Positions 13,580 to 23,725 of a DNA stretch of 64,000 bases are shown piece by piece. Source of the stretch: Pisolithus tinctorius (taxonomy: Eukaryota > Basidiomycota > Agaricomycetes > Boletales > Pisolithaceae); contig JANFAH010000068.1 in the NCBI GenBank assembly GCA_024663395.1, positions 62,001 through 126,000 of the forward strand, in the 5' to 3' direction. Every line of letters begins with the position of its first letter. The first letter of the stretch is position 1. A program made the translations under genes and the position numbers. The notes beneath the pieces were generated by a model. The model had not been told where the DNA came from. It ran no database searches and saw only the letters and a list, made by a program, of their open reading frames with translations.

Positions 13580-14633
13580 CACTGGGGATTCTCCATGTCA
13601 TTCTGGGGATTCTCCATGCCTGGCTGGGGATTCTCCATCTCATGTTGGAGATTCTCCATGGTGTGCTGGGGATTCTCCATGGCTCCTGGGGATTCTCCAT
13701 ATCATGATGGAGATTCTCCATGGCCCCTGGGGATTCTCCATGGCATACTGGGGATTCTCCATGGCTGGCTGGGGATTCTCCATGTCATGATGGAGAATCT
13801 CCATGTCATGTTGGAGATTCTCCATGTCACCTGGGGATTCTCCATGTCATTTTGGAGATTCTCCATGTCACCTGGGGATTCTCCATGTCATGATGGAGAT
13901 TCTCCATGTCATGTTGGAGATTCTCCATGGCTGGCTGGGGATTCTCCATATCATGATGGAGATTCTCCATAGTCCCTGGGGATTCTCCATGGCATGCTGG
14001 GGATTCTCCATGGCTGGCTGGGGATTCTTCATGTCATGTTGGAGATTCTCCATGGCCTGCTGGGGATTCTCCATGTCATGCTGGAGGTGCTCCATGTCAC
14101 CTGGGGATTCTCCATGTCTGGCTGGGGATTCTCCATGTCTGGCTGGGGATTCTCCATGTCATGTTGGAGATTCTCCATGGCCTGCTGGGGATTCTCCATG
14201 GCTGGCTGGGGATTCTCCATATCATGATGGAGATTCTCCATGTCATGCTGGAGACTCTCCATGTCATGCTGGAGATTCTCCATGTCACCTGGGGATTCTC
14301 CATGTCTGGCTGGGGATTCTCCATGTCATGTTGGAGATTCTCCATGGCCCCTGGGGATTCTCCATGTCACAATGGAGATTCTCCATGGCCTGCTGGGGAT
14401 TCTCCATGGCTCCTGGGGATTCTCCATGTCATGATGGAGATTCTCCATGGCTGGCTGGGGATTCTCCATGGCACTTGGGGATTCTCCATGTCATCTTGGA
14501 GATTATCCATGGCCTGCAGGGGATTCTCCATGGCCCCTGGGAATTCTCCATGGCCCCTGGGAATTCTCCATGGCCCCTGGGAATTCTCCATGGCATGCTG
14601 GAGATTCTCCATGGCCTGCTGGGGATTCTCCAA
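13580..14633. repeat. About 21-bp minisatellite, left arm, roughly 50 units
   Basis: Tandem units built on GGGGATTCTCCATG followed by a variable 5-8 base spacer (GCCTGCT, GTCATGCT, GCTGGCT, GCCCCT). The array spans about 1.05 kb and generates long artefactual open frames on both strands. The mirrored array in the right arm (17211-17392) has only about nine units. Single units also occur near 12335-12390, close to the element end. Confidence 0.92.
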
Positions 14634-14942
14634 TCCTAATTGACATTGAGGTCCAGTGACATTTTGTGTATACACTTGTGTTTTTCTTAGTATTCTGTGT
14701 TTTTCTCACGCAATTTTCCACTTTCTGATAAGATAAGCATACTGTCATGATTGCACAATCAGGGGCTACAACTTTCATTATGACCATATCACTCCATTGT
14801 CATTCCCTGTGGTATTAATGCAGTATTATTACAAGTTGCAGTTGTCATTAGTGTTTAGTAGTGTAGACTATGCTTCACTTTTGTAGTGCACATTTTTGAC
14901 TACCACTGACTACGAAAAGTGTAGTGTCGAGAGGTAGCAGTA

Positions 14943-15366
14943 AGGTCACGTGATTTTGGTCACATGACCGATGACATAATTGTCACGTAACTGGAAGGTG
15001 CCCCGGCATCTCAGTCACGTGATATTTGGTCACGTGCCATCGGCACTGCAACCCGGGGTCACGTGAGAACCCGCCGCGGAGTCAGCGGGGGCTTGGTCAT
15101 GTGACATTAGTCACGTGATCTGGTGCCTTCGGTCACCGCAAAGGTCACTCACGTGACAAGGGTCACATGATCCAGCGCTCCGGGTCACGGCAAAGATGTG
15201 TCACGTGACTGCAATCATGTGATCCGGAGCTTCGGCTCACCGCAAAGGTTTGTCACGTGAGCTCAGTCACGTGATCCAGTGCCTCGGCTCACCACAAAGG
15301 TCTGTCACGTGCTCTCAATGGTCACGCGGTGATGCGAACCTCGGGTCACGTGATATCACGTGACTG
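14943..15366. promoter_or_regulatory. Array of 12 CACGTG E-boxes, left arm
   Basis: Twelve CACGTG hexamers in about 420 bp, mostly as GTCACGTGA(T/C), with further CACATG/CATGTG variants that look like CpG decay products. A TATAAA follows at 15387-15392, and the 82-aa open frame starts about 200 bp later, so the order is array, TATA, frame, pointing to the centre of the palindrome. CACGTG is the core site of bHLH factors such as Cbf1 and Pho4-type proteins in fungi. Whether any factor binds here is inference. Confidence 0.6.
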
Positions 15367-15595
15367 TCGTCACTTCATTTTCACACTATAAACCTCGCAC
15401 ATGACTAAGCTGCCCCTGAGTGCATGCTTCCCCATATTGTGGCTGTGCTGCAACATTAATCATGTCACCACACATTCACCTCTCCATATATTGGTCTGTA
15501 CTTTGGTGGGTTGGCCGGTCTATAGAGTATCTACACCATGTCCAAAAATCAACCAATCAACCTTTCTAGTTGATGAGTGATAACAGGAATGAAAA

Positions 15596-15844
15596 ATGCC
15601 AGAAACCATCACACCATGTCTCCCTCACTGGGTGGTTGCCATATTTAATACATTTGCTGCATTCTCCATGTCTACCTCCACCTATGTACAGGGTTTCAGG
15701 GCAGTCCATTGGGAATTGAGTGAACAGGAAGGCAATTACACATCCCAGATGCGTGGGAAAACCCCAAACAGCGCAAATAAAATAGTGGAGATTTCCAAAA
15801 CATATCAAAAACATTTCATTGCTCACTCTGCAGTGGGGCTATGA
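15596..15844 (+). CDS. 82-aa open frame in left palindrome arm
   Basis: A small frame downstream of the E-box array and TATA box of the left arm. Its protein is identical to the frame in the right arm (16114-16362, opposite strand), and so is the antisense 86-aa frame, so this portion of the arms is essentially identical. I recognise no domain. Segments such as LSEQEGNYTSQMRG are hydrophilic. It could be a fragment of an ancestral transposase or chance coding. Confidence 0.25.
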   Translation: MPETITPCLPHWVVAIFNTFAAFSMSTSTYVQGFRAVHWELSEQEGNYTSQMRGKTPNSANKIVEISKTYQKHFIAHSAVGL

Positions 15845-15945
15845 CTACTAAAATTCAGGTGTGGCACGGGGAGGTATGTCCCATCATATTGGCACCATGT
15901 GCCTAGCAGCAGCAGCCCCTCAAAGCCACAGAAATGCGAAATGGT

Positions 15946-16009
15946 CCAATGCTACACTTTGTAATGATCATAACAAAGCTATAAATCACTAGTAGAGTTG
16001 TTGGCCAGA
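15946..16009. other. Central spacer of the 8.5-kb palindrome
   Basis: This is the only part of the element without a mirror partner. It contains TTGTAATGATCATAACAAA, itself a small imperfect inverted repeat around TGATCA. The exact inner edges of the arms are blurred by mismatches, including CAGCCCCTCAAAG against CCCCTTAAAG. Nothing coding is seen. Confidence 0.55.
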
Positions 16010-16113
16010 TCTGCCCATTTGCATTTCTGCCACTTTAAGGGGCATCTTCTGCTAGGCACATGGTGCCAATATGGTGGGACATACCTCCCCATGCCACACC
16101 TGAATTTTAGTAG

Positions 16114-16362
16114 TCATAGCCCCACTGCAGAGTGAGCAATGAAATGTTTTTGATATGTTTTGGAAATCTCCACTATTTTATTTGCGCTGTTTGGGGTTTT
16201 CCCACGCATCTGGGATGTGTAATTGCCTTCCTGTTCACTCAATTCCCAATGGACTGCCCTGAAACCCTGTACATAGGTGGAGGTAGACATGGAGAATGCA
16301 GCAAATGTATTAAATATGGCAACCACCCAGTGAGGGAGACATGGTGTGATGGTTTCTGGCAT
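16114..16362 (-). CDS. 82-aa open frame in right palindrome arm
   Basis: Exact protein duplicate of the frame at 15596-15844 in mirror position, facing the centre. The same TATAAA (complement, near 16567) and E-box array lie upstream. The pair is convergent, so transcripts reading through the centre would be self-complementary. Confidence 0.25.
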   Translation of the reverse strand: MPETITPCLPHWVVAIFNTFAAFSMSTSTYVQGFRAVHWELSEQEGNYTSQMRGKTPNSANKIVEISKTYQKHFIAHSAVGL

Positions 16363-16593
16363 TTTTCATTCCTGTTATCACTCATCAACTAGAAAGGTTG
16401 ATTGGTTGATTTTTGGACATGGTGTAGATACTCTATAGACCGGCCAACCCACCAAAGTACAGACCAATATATGGAGAGGTGAATGTGTGGTGACATGATT
16501 AATGTTGCAGCACAGCCACAATATGGGGAAGCATGCACTCAGGGGCAGCTTAGTCATGTGCGAGGTTTATAGTGTTGAAAACGAAGTGACGAC

Positions 16594-16840
16594 AGTCACG
16601 TGATATCACGTGACCCAAGATTCGCGTCATCACGTGACCATTTGGAGCACGTGACAGACCTTTGTGGTGAGCCGAAGCACTGGATCACGTGACTGAGCTC
16701 ACGTGACAAACCTTTGCGCCGAAGCTCCGGATCACATGATTGAAGTCACGTGACACCTTTTTCTGCGGTGGGTTCTCACGTGACCATGGATCGCAGTGCA
16801 GAGGTCACGTGACCAAGATGGTGTCATGCCCGGGTCACGT
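16594..16840. promoter_or_regulatory. Array of 10 CACGTG E-boxes, right arm
   Basis: Ten CACGTG hexamers in the mirror of the left-arm array, again mostly TCACGTGA. Spacing and flanks differ more from the left arm than do the inner parts of the arms, so this region has diverged while the inner arm has stayed near-identical. Confidence 0.55.
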
Positions 16841-17210
16841 GACCATTATGACATCGGTCATGTGACCAAGACATGTGATCTGTTGTCATGTGACCTTACC
16901 ACTACCTCTCGACACTACACTTTTTGTAGTCAGTGGTAGTCAAAAATGCGGACTACCAAAATGTAGCATAGTCTACACTACACAACACTAATGATGACTG
17001 CTACTTGTAATCATACTGCATTAATACCACAGGGAATGACAATGGAGTGATATGGTCATAATGAAAGTTGTAGCCCCTGATTGTGCAATCATGACAGTAT
17101 GCTTATCTTATCAGAAAGTGGAAAATTGCGTGAGAAAAACACAGAATACTAAGAAAAACACAAGTGTATACACAAAATGTCACTGGACCTCAATGTCAAT
17201 TAGGATTGGA

Positions 17211-17392
17211 GAATCCCCAGCAGGCCATGGAGAATCTCCATCATGACATGGAGAATCCCCAGGAGCCATGGAGAATCCCCAGCCAGCCATGGAGAATCCC
17301 CAGCAGGCCATGGAGAATCTCCAACATGACATGGAGAATCCCCAGCCAGACATGGAGAATCTCCAACATGACATGGAGAATCCCCAGTGGGC
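17211..17392. repeat. About 21-bp minisatellite, right arm, about 9 units
   Basis: Mirror of the array at 13580-14633, reading CATGGAGAATCCCCAG and CATGGAGAATCTCC in alternation. The copy number is about one fifth of that in the left arm. Confidence 0.9.
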
Positions 17393-18489
17393 TGCATCAG
17401 GAAAACAAAACTTTTTCTAAGTGGTCTAATAGTCTACACTGCATCTATTGATGTCTTGATATTTGCAGCACTTTAGTGCTCATTGTCTAACATCATCTAA
17501 TTCATGCTGTCTTACTGACACACTTTTTTTTCTGTGGTCCTAATGTGGTCTGTAAGTGACTTATTGATATCTTCATGCCACTATATTACTGTAACTCTTG
17601 ATTCATAGTACTTGTCACAACCATGCATTTACTCTAAGTCCCTACTCCTCTGCTCATTCACACTCTCTGCACCAACTCTGCCTGCACTCTACCATTTACA
17701 AGTCTCCTCCACTGTGCCTTCTGTTGGACTTGTACTGGTCTCTCATCAGACCATGCAGACCATCCTCCAAGAGGTCATGTGACCATCTTTCAGACTTCTT
17801 GTTGACAGTGCACAGTCAGGTACTCTGCAGCATGTGCACCACATGGTCCAGCACCTGGACTGTTTCCTTTTTGGCTTGTTCTGTGTTACCTGTCATATGT
17901 TCTCCATCTTCCCTTCATTCATCATCCAGGAAGTTGTTACTTGAAAACTTATGAGTCTCCATATGTCAGTCCTGATTCCAGTTACTGTACCTCCATAGCA
18001 GCATCAAAGCATGTACAGTACTCCACTGTTCTTCAGTATGAATATCACCAAAGTTCCTACTCCATCTCTCTCCATCTTCTGTCTGTCAGAGTTATCTCCA
18101 AACATCTGTCTGGTCTCTTCCTCTGAAATATGAGGGCTGACATTGTGCAAGGGGGTAGTGCACAAGTAAACCCAACACCCTCACTCTGCTCCATTTCTGC
18201 CTCAGCTGACTTTGTCCCTGCCAATCCTCCACTAGTCAGAGTTCCATTCATCTGTGTCAGACTTGCTTCCACACCTCTCTCCAGACCTGGTTAAGCATCA
18301 GAGTTGATTGGAGTAGGCTCAGACTTGACAGTGCTCTATAGAACCATATGTGTCTTGCTTAATTCACTTGCTCTATATGTTCCTTGGCATCCATTCCACT
18401 TATACATCTACATTTCTGAGATAAGTTGTGATTAGAACAGTTAGAACAACCACTGTTTTCCTGATGGATGGAGAATCCCCACCAGGACA

Positions 18490-18642
18490 TGGCCTGGGAA
18501 AGTGGGTCTATTTAGCCTGGGGAAAACCCAGGTTCACCCTGGAAATGGGTCTATTTAGCCTATGGGAAGCCCATGTTCTGCCTGGAAAGCAGGTCTATTT
18601 ACCCTGGGGAAAACCTAGGTCAGCCTAGAATGTAGGTCTATT
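18490..18642. repeat. 44-45-bp minisatellite, right arm, inner part
   Basis: Three to four units with GGTCTATTTAGCCTGGGGAA, interrupted at 18643 by the Tc1-derived element and resumed at 20234. Confidence 0.85.
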
Positions 18643-18644
18643 TA

Positions 18645-20231
18645 CAGTGGCTCAAAAAAGTGTCCCAATGTTGGGTGATTTTGGAAAGAGTTGAGATTTA
18701 TGAGGGAGCCAATAGGAATTAGTTCAAACTCCTGCAGGACAAAAAATAGTACTAACCGTTGCCTTGACAACAAGGGATTGCTTATGTAATTTGGTTGACA
18801 TGGAACCAAGATATACCCATTTTAAAATGACATGTCATTGGGACACTTTTTTGAGCATGATGTTGTCAGTCATTATTTAGTAAATAACATAAAGATTTGA
18901 CAACTTCTGAGGGATTTTGTGCTGCAACCCTGACTTATTATGTAATGTACATAATCCTGAGCCATAAAAATGGCTTGGGTCCCACTCAGCTAACCCTACT
19001 TCACCATGAAATTCATTTTTGCATCTGCTAGAGCAAATATCCATCTTCTTTCTGAACCTGGCCTTTCTGCTCATCAAATCTCCTCCACAACTGGTCAGGG
19101 GAGCTCTACTGTGGCCAGGGTCATCAAAGAGTTCCAGCTAGAATAAGGAAAACCTCAAACTAGAACATCCTTACCAGCCTTCTTCTCCTGGCAGAGGAGA
19201 ATAGTCTCTAGTATGACCTCTGGAAGAGCTGAAAATGCTGTCCAGGCTACCCATATAATGTGTGTGGCCCTTTCCTCTGCTGTCACTTCCCAAACTGTTT
19301 GCAGTGTGCTCAATTCTGCATCCCTGAAGGTGACTGTCAAGCAGGTGATGCCACTCTTGTCTTGCAGGCATACACAACAGTGACTTGCCTTTGCTCTTAA
19401 GCACCAAAACTGGACTGTGGATGACTGCACTTGGGTCATGTGGTCAGTTGAGCCCAAGATCAATAGTATTGGACCAGATGGCAGGAAATTTGTGTGGAAA
19501 ATGGTAGGGAAGTGTTTGCAGGATAATTCTCCTGCTTAACTACAGCCTTCAGGGATGCAGAATTGAGCACACTGCAAACAGTTTGGGAAGTGACAGCAGA
19601 GGAAAGGGCCACACACATTATATGGGTAGCCTGGACAGCATTTTCAGCTCTTCCAGAGGTCATACTAGAGACTATTCTCCTCTGCCAGGAGAAGAAGGCT
19701 GGTAAGGATGTTCTAGTTTGAGGTTTTCCTTATTCTAGCTGGAACTCTTTGATGACCCTGGCCACAGTAGAGCTCCCCTGACCAGTTGTGGAGGAGATTT
19801 GATGAGCAGAAAGGCCAGGTTCAGAAAGAAGATGGATATTTGCTCTAGCAGATGCAAAAATGAATTTCATGGTGAAGTAGGGTTAGCTGAGTGGGACCCA
19901 AGCCATTTTTATGGCTCAGGATTATGTACATTACATAATAAGTCAGGGTTGCAGCACAAAATCCCTCAGAAGTTGTCAAATCTTTATGTTATTTACTAAA
20001 TAATGACTGACAACATCATGCTCAAAAAAGTGTCCCAATGACATGTCATTTTAAAATGGGTATATCTTGGTTCCATGTCAACCAAATTACATAAGCAATC
20101 CCTTGTTGTCAAGGCAACGGTTAGTACTATTTTTTGTCCTGCAGGAGTTTGAACTAATTCCTATTGGCTCCCTCATAAATCTCAACTCTTTCCAAAATCA
20201 CCCAACATTGGGACACTTTTTTGAGCCACTG
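18645..20231. mobile_element. 1.6-kb palindromic Tc1/mariner derivative
   Basis: Ends are CAGTGGCTCAAAAAAGTG and its complement, flanked by TA at 18643-18644 and 20232-20233, the target duplication of Tc1/mariner elements. Arms of about 700 bp (18645 to about 19345, and about 19535 to 20231) are near-perfect mirror copies around a spacer of about 190 bp. Each arm carries the 5' half of a Tc1 transposon including the HTH-coding region, so the 3' half of the original has been replaced by an inverted copy of its 5' half. It lies in the right arm of the 8.5-kb palindrome only, so it inserted after that palindrome formed. Confidence 0.85.
19000..19525 (+). pseudogene. Tc1-like transposase fragment
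   Basis: Reading on the plus strand gives an HTH-like segment GLSAHQISSTTG...STVARVIKEF, a second DNA-binding part with several stops, then FALKHQNWTVDDCTWVMWS and EPKINSIGPDGRKFVWK, which match the start of the DDE domain of Tc1 transposases. The first catalytic aspartate, normally in WSDE, is Val (WSVE). The fragment ends in the central spacer; the second and third acidic residues are absent. The HTH half is repeated in mirror orientation near 19740-19870. Confidence 0.7.
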
Positions 20232-20233
20232 TA

Positions 20234-20510
20234 GCCTGGGGAAAACCCAGGTTCACCTGAAAAGCAGGTCTATTTAGCCTGGGGAAAGCCCAGGTTCACC
20301 TGGAAAGCAGGTCTATTTAGCCTGGGGAAATCCCAGGATCAACCTGGAAAGCAGGTCTATTTAGCCTGGGGAAAGCCCAGGTTCACCTGGAAAGCAGGTC
20401 TATTTAGCCAGGGGAAAGCCCAGGATCAACCTGGAAAGCAGGTCTATTTAGCCTGGGGAAAGCCCAGGATCAACCTGGGAAGGGGGTCTATTTAGCCTGG
20501 AGAAAGTCCA
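20234..20510. repeat. 44-45-bp minisatellite, right arm, outer part
   Basis: About six units of the same repeat as 12480-12920 in mirror orientation, next to the outer end of the right arm. Confidence 0.85.
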
Positions 20511-20732
20511 ATTTGGACCCCAGCTACCCTTTCATTTGATGTATAATATATATATATTATGGAGAAAATGTTTTCTCCAACCATATTAAATTGCTGCCCT
20601 GGAGAATCTCCAGGAATGGTGGTGGAGAATCCCCAAAAGTTGGGAATTCCTGACAAAATGACACCTATTAGGTTAATACTTATATCAAAATCTCCAGACC
20701 TAATAGGTCTCCAAGGGGGGTTGACTGAAGTG

Positions 20733-22783
20733 GTTCCAAACCTTTTTGTTCCGTCTTCCGCTATGGTGACATTATTGCTTGGTTCCGGACCTGTCGAATC
20801 CTTTGACATATCGTTCTTGACGCATTTGTACAGGTTGGCGGAAATAGCATAGACCCCTCTAGCTCCTTTTACAGGTTCCCTCTTGGGGGGAGCTTCAGAG
20901 ACCGAACTCTCCTTTGGCTTTTCCTCAACTGGGCGAGAGTAGGGCTTGGGTTTGGGGTGATTATGACGAGTGGGAAGACATCCAATCCGGACTATCCTAT
21001 TTATTTTTAGTTGTTTTTGCATTTTTGTTAGGGAAAATAATGGAGAGACGAGACAAATTTGTGGTTTTGAAGGGTCCACCCCCTCCAAAAGCCAAAGGTT
21101 CTCCAGGAGAACCATGGCCACAGGGGCGGGCTCCTCCGAAGAGTTGCAATGAGATAGAGTGTCAGCAGGGACCTGCAGACGACTGGCCTGCCACGAGAAA
21201 CGGACAGGGTACGATTGTATGGTGGCAGCCCACCGAGCTTGTCTAGGCATTAGTTGTTGCAGTTCACAGTAATATTCCAGGTTTTTATGGTTGGTGAATA
21301 TAATGGTAGGCTCGACCGGTGACAGGAGGTACGGTCTGAAAGCCTTGAGGGCGCAGATTACCACCAGCATTTCCAAGTCATAGACCTGGTAGCGCTGTTC
21401 AGCACCTACAAGGGACTGAGAGAGGTACGAACACGGGTGCCACTCTTTGTCAGATCCCTTCTGGGCGAGTACTGTGCCAGTGCTGAGTTTGGAAGCGTCC
21501 GTAAACAGTGCGAAAGGTTTGGAGAAATCAGGGATAGTGAGGACTGGTGATGAGCATAACAACGATTTAAGCTTTTCAAAAGCCAAGGCTTGTTCATGGG
21601 TCCATTGGTACGACACCCCTTTCTTAGTTAGGTCATGTAGCGGATGAGCAACACTTGAGAAGGAGGGGATGAACTTGCAGTAGAAGTTACAGAACCCTAG
21701 GAATCTCCGAAGCCCAGTCAGATTCTCAGGGGCTTCCCAAGTACTAATGGCATTGGTCTTTGTCGGTGAAGTTTCCATATGCCCCCTTCCTATGGTCATT
21801 CCGAGGAACTCGACTTCTTTGGCTTCGAAACAACATTTGCTGATCTTGAGATGAAGATCTTCTTTCTTGCATATCTCCAGGAACTCCCATACATGCTTGC
21901 GGAGTTCCTCGATCATCTTGGCATGAACAACAACATCATCCATATATCCTACCTGTTTTCCTCGTTGGGGTTCGAAAGTTTTATCCATGTACCTTTGGAA
22001 AGAGGGCGGTGAGTTGCACTGTCCAAAGAACATCACTGTTGGTTCAAACAGTCCCCTAGGGGTGATAAATGCCCCTTTCCATTCGTCTCCTTCCTTCACT
22101 CACAGGTTAGTAAAGCCCCAGCGAATATTGAACTTAGCATAATACTTTGATTCAACTAGTTCGTTGAACAGAGCCTGTGCATTCGGTAGAGGATGGGCAT
22201 CCTGAACCATGAAGGAATTGAGGTAGTGGTAATCCTGGATTACCTGCTTTTTACCATCTTTCTTGGCGATGAAAAACACAGGAGCTGCTTGAGGCGAGGT
22301 AGACAGCCAAATTTTTTTACACTTGAGGTTTTTGTCTAAAAATTTGTCTAGGACTTTTAGTTTGTCTGGAGACATAGGGTATACTGCTGCCTTCTTTGGC
22401 TTGAAATCGTCCTTTAACCTTATTTCATGATCCAGGCCAGGGGGATATCGTCTTCAGCGAATACCTTGGTGAACTTTTTGTATTGTTGTGGGAGTCGAAC
22501 CTCTTCCTTCGAAGCTGCCAGTGCGGCTTCTAGTTCTGTGGAAAGAGTAGTTTTATTAACAAACACCTCCAACTTCTTGGTAGGTGACTCCTTAATGGAG
22601 ATTTCCTTTATTTTAGATTTTTCTGGATATTCAAACCCATCATCCCAACACATGATCTTACTGGTTTCCCAGTTCATGCGAGGTTTATACTCCTTGAGGA
22701 ATGGCATTCCGAGCAAGACGTGCTCCTTTCCGATGAGTGGCCTGACATAGCACTTGACATGGTGTAGGAAAAGTCCAAGTAGC
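20733..22783 (-). pseudogene. gypsy-1 pol, 5' half: protease end, reverse transcriptase, RNase H
   Basis: From the right: end of the protease region (HHVKCYVRPLIGKEHVLLGMPFL), a linker, reverse transcriptase with FFGQCNSPPSFQ and the active-site box QVGYMDDVVVHAK, then an RNase H region (ALFTDASKLSTG) up to the zinc-binding start of the integrase. Defects are a frameshift near 22440, just after FAEDDI, and a TGA at about 22102 in WGFTNL-stop-VKEGDEW, where CGA (Arg) is the likely original. The frame then runs into the palindromic element at KRFGTT. No protease active site and no gag are visible upstream; the region is cut by the LTR starting at 22784. Confidence 0.82.
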
Positions 22784-23357
22784 TGTATAATACGAGCTAG
22801 ATGGCTTAGATAACAACAATAATAAATGAAGGGAATGAATTGCTCGTCCCAAGAGATTCTGGACTGTCAAGACTGGAAGGTGAGACCCGGCACTTTGTAG
22901 TGGTAGTGGTTCATAACGTGCACAGCGTGGTCCACGGGATAGTACTGGCGATGCGAGTGGTGCGAGTGGTATACGTAGTTCGTGCATGGCGGAATGCGAG
23001 ACATGTGGTGTAGACAAAGTGTAAAGGAAACTCGTGGTGACCTTCCAAGTGCCAAAAGGTATCATTCTGTACCTAAGTACAGGGCTTTATAGTCTGGACA
23101 AACCCAGAACCTAAGTAAGACAGGGTACAGTAAGGGAAAGCCGTGCAACAGCGCATACACAGAAGACAGGCCAAAACAGAGGCCGAGGGTATACTACAAG
23201 CACTAAAGGAATAGAGACTGTGATAAGAGAAAGAGTCCGAGGAAAAACAACAACTGGAGCACAGTGGCCGCAGGTATAGCACTGTGCGAGAGGGAGCGAG
23301 GGTGTGGGAAGGTAGTGCATGAACAATGGTGAACACAAGAGGGGAGCGGACGTAACA
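22784..23357 (-). mobile_element. LTR of a second gypsy family (solo LTR, or 5' LTR of gypsy-1)
   Basis: On the minus strand it runs TGTTACGTCCGC...TATTATACA, with a CTATAAAG box (complement, near 23087). Near-matching 5-bp flanks GTAGC (22779-22783) and GTAGT (23358-23362) suggest a target duplication. Apart from the first seven bases it does not resemble the 3' LTR at 7044-7690, so a separate solo LTR is the better reading. Confidence 0.5.
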
Positions 23358-23414
23358 GTAGTCACGGAACGGTTAATGATAGGGGCTTATGCATCCAGGG
23401 AATGCAGATTCCTC

Positions 23415-23455
23415 ACACCTGCAGGGGACTTTAATGCTGACTGTCCCCAGTCAGC
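23415..23455. repeat. Hairpin motif with purine tract, copy 1
   Basis: CCTGCAGGGGACTTTAATGC leads into the perfect hairpin GCTGACTGTCCCCAGTCAGC (23436-23455; 8-bp stems, TCCC loop). A near-identical copy lies at 25541-25581. In copy 2 the block lies between the end of gypsy-2 pol and its presumed LTR, so this one may mark the 3' end of a truncated relative. Confidence 0.5.
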
Positions 23456-23725
23456 CACATGGCGTGGAGGACATAAATAGCTTGCCGCGTGGTGATGGCA
23501 ACAGTGTGGTACCAAGGGTTCAAGAACACCGGTGAGTTCTGCGTAGAAGCGAAGGAAGCATAGAGCTGAAGGACGCGAGAAGGCCATTGAATACCACGTA
23601 TAGGCGTCCAGACCGATGACATAAGTGCCTCATGGCCGCTAAGTATATAATTGTTAGTGCACGGCTCAAACCTTCGCATTGATTTGATTCTTTCCCTCTC
23701 AGCAATCGCCTCTACCTCACCCATC

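Larger units (their letters stand above)
12232..20732. mobile_element. 8.5-kb near-perfect palindromic (foldback) element
   Basis: The element begins CACTTCAGTCAACCCCCC and ends with its exact complement. An 8-bp target duplication GTTCCAAA lies at 12224-12231 and 20733-20740. (A 10-bp duplication with ends ACTTCAG is the alternative reading.) The left arm, 12232 to about 15945, is mirrored by the right arm, about 16010 to 20732. The arms differ in minisatellite length, in E-box regions and by a 1587-bp insertion in the right arm. Only some 60-70 bp at the centre are unpaired. Eight-base duplications are known for hAT, P and KDZ superfamilies, but no transposase is recognisable. It disrupts gypsy-1 pol so exactly that removal restores the frame. 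Confidence 0.88.

Noticed and set aside
13580..14633. Regular short repeats with variable spacers, CRISPR-like at first sight
   Set aside because: Spacers are 5-8 bases and themselves repeated, the repeat has no conserved long unit, and the DNA is fungal.
13572..14675. Long open frames up to 278 aa on both strands with repeated GDSPW or MENPQ peptides
   Set aside because: They are translations of the 21-bp minisatellite; both strands and several frames are open at once, and nothing like them appears in the mirror arm except in proportion to its shorter array.
20492..20735. C-terminal extension of the gypsy-1 reverse transcriptase frame to 20492
   Set aside because: The last 80 codons run into the palindromic element and are not retrotransposon protein.
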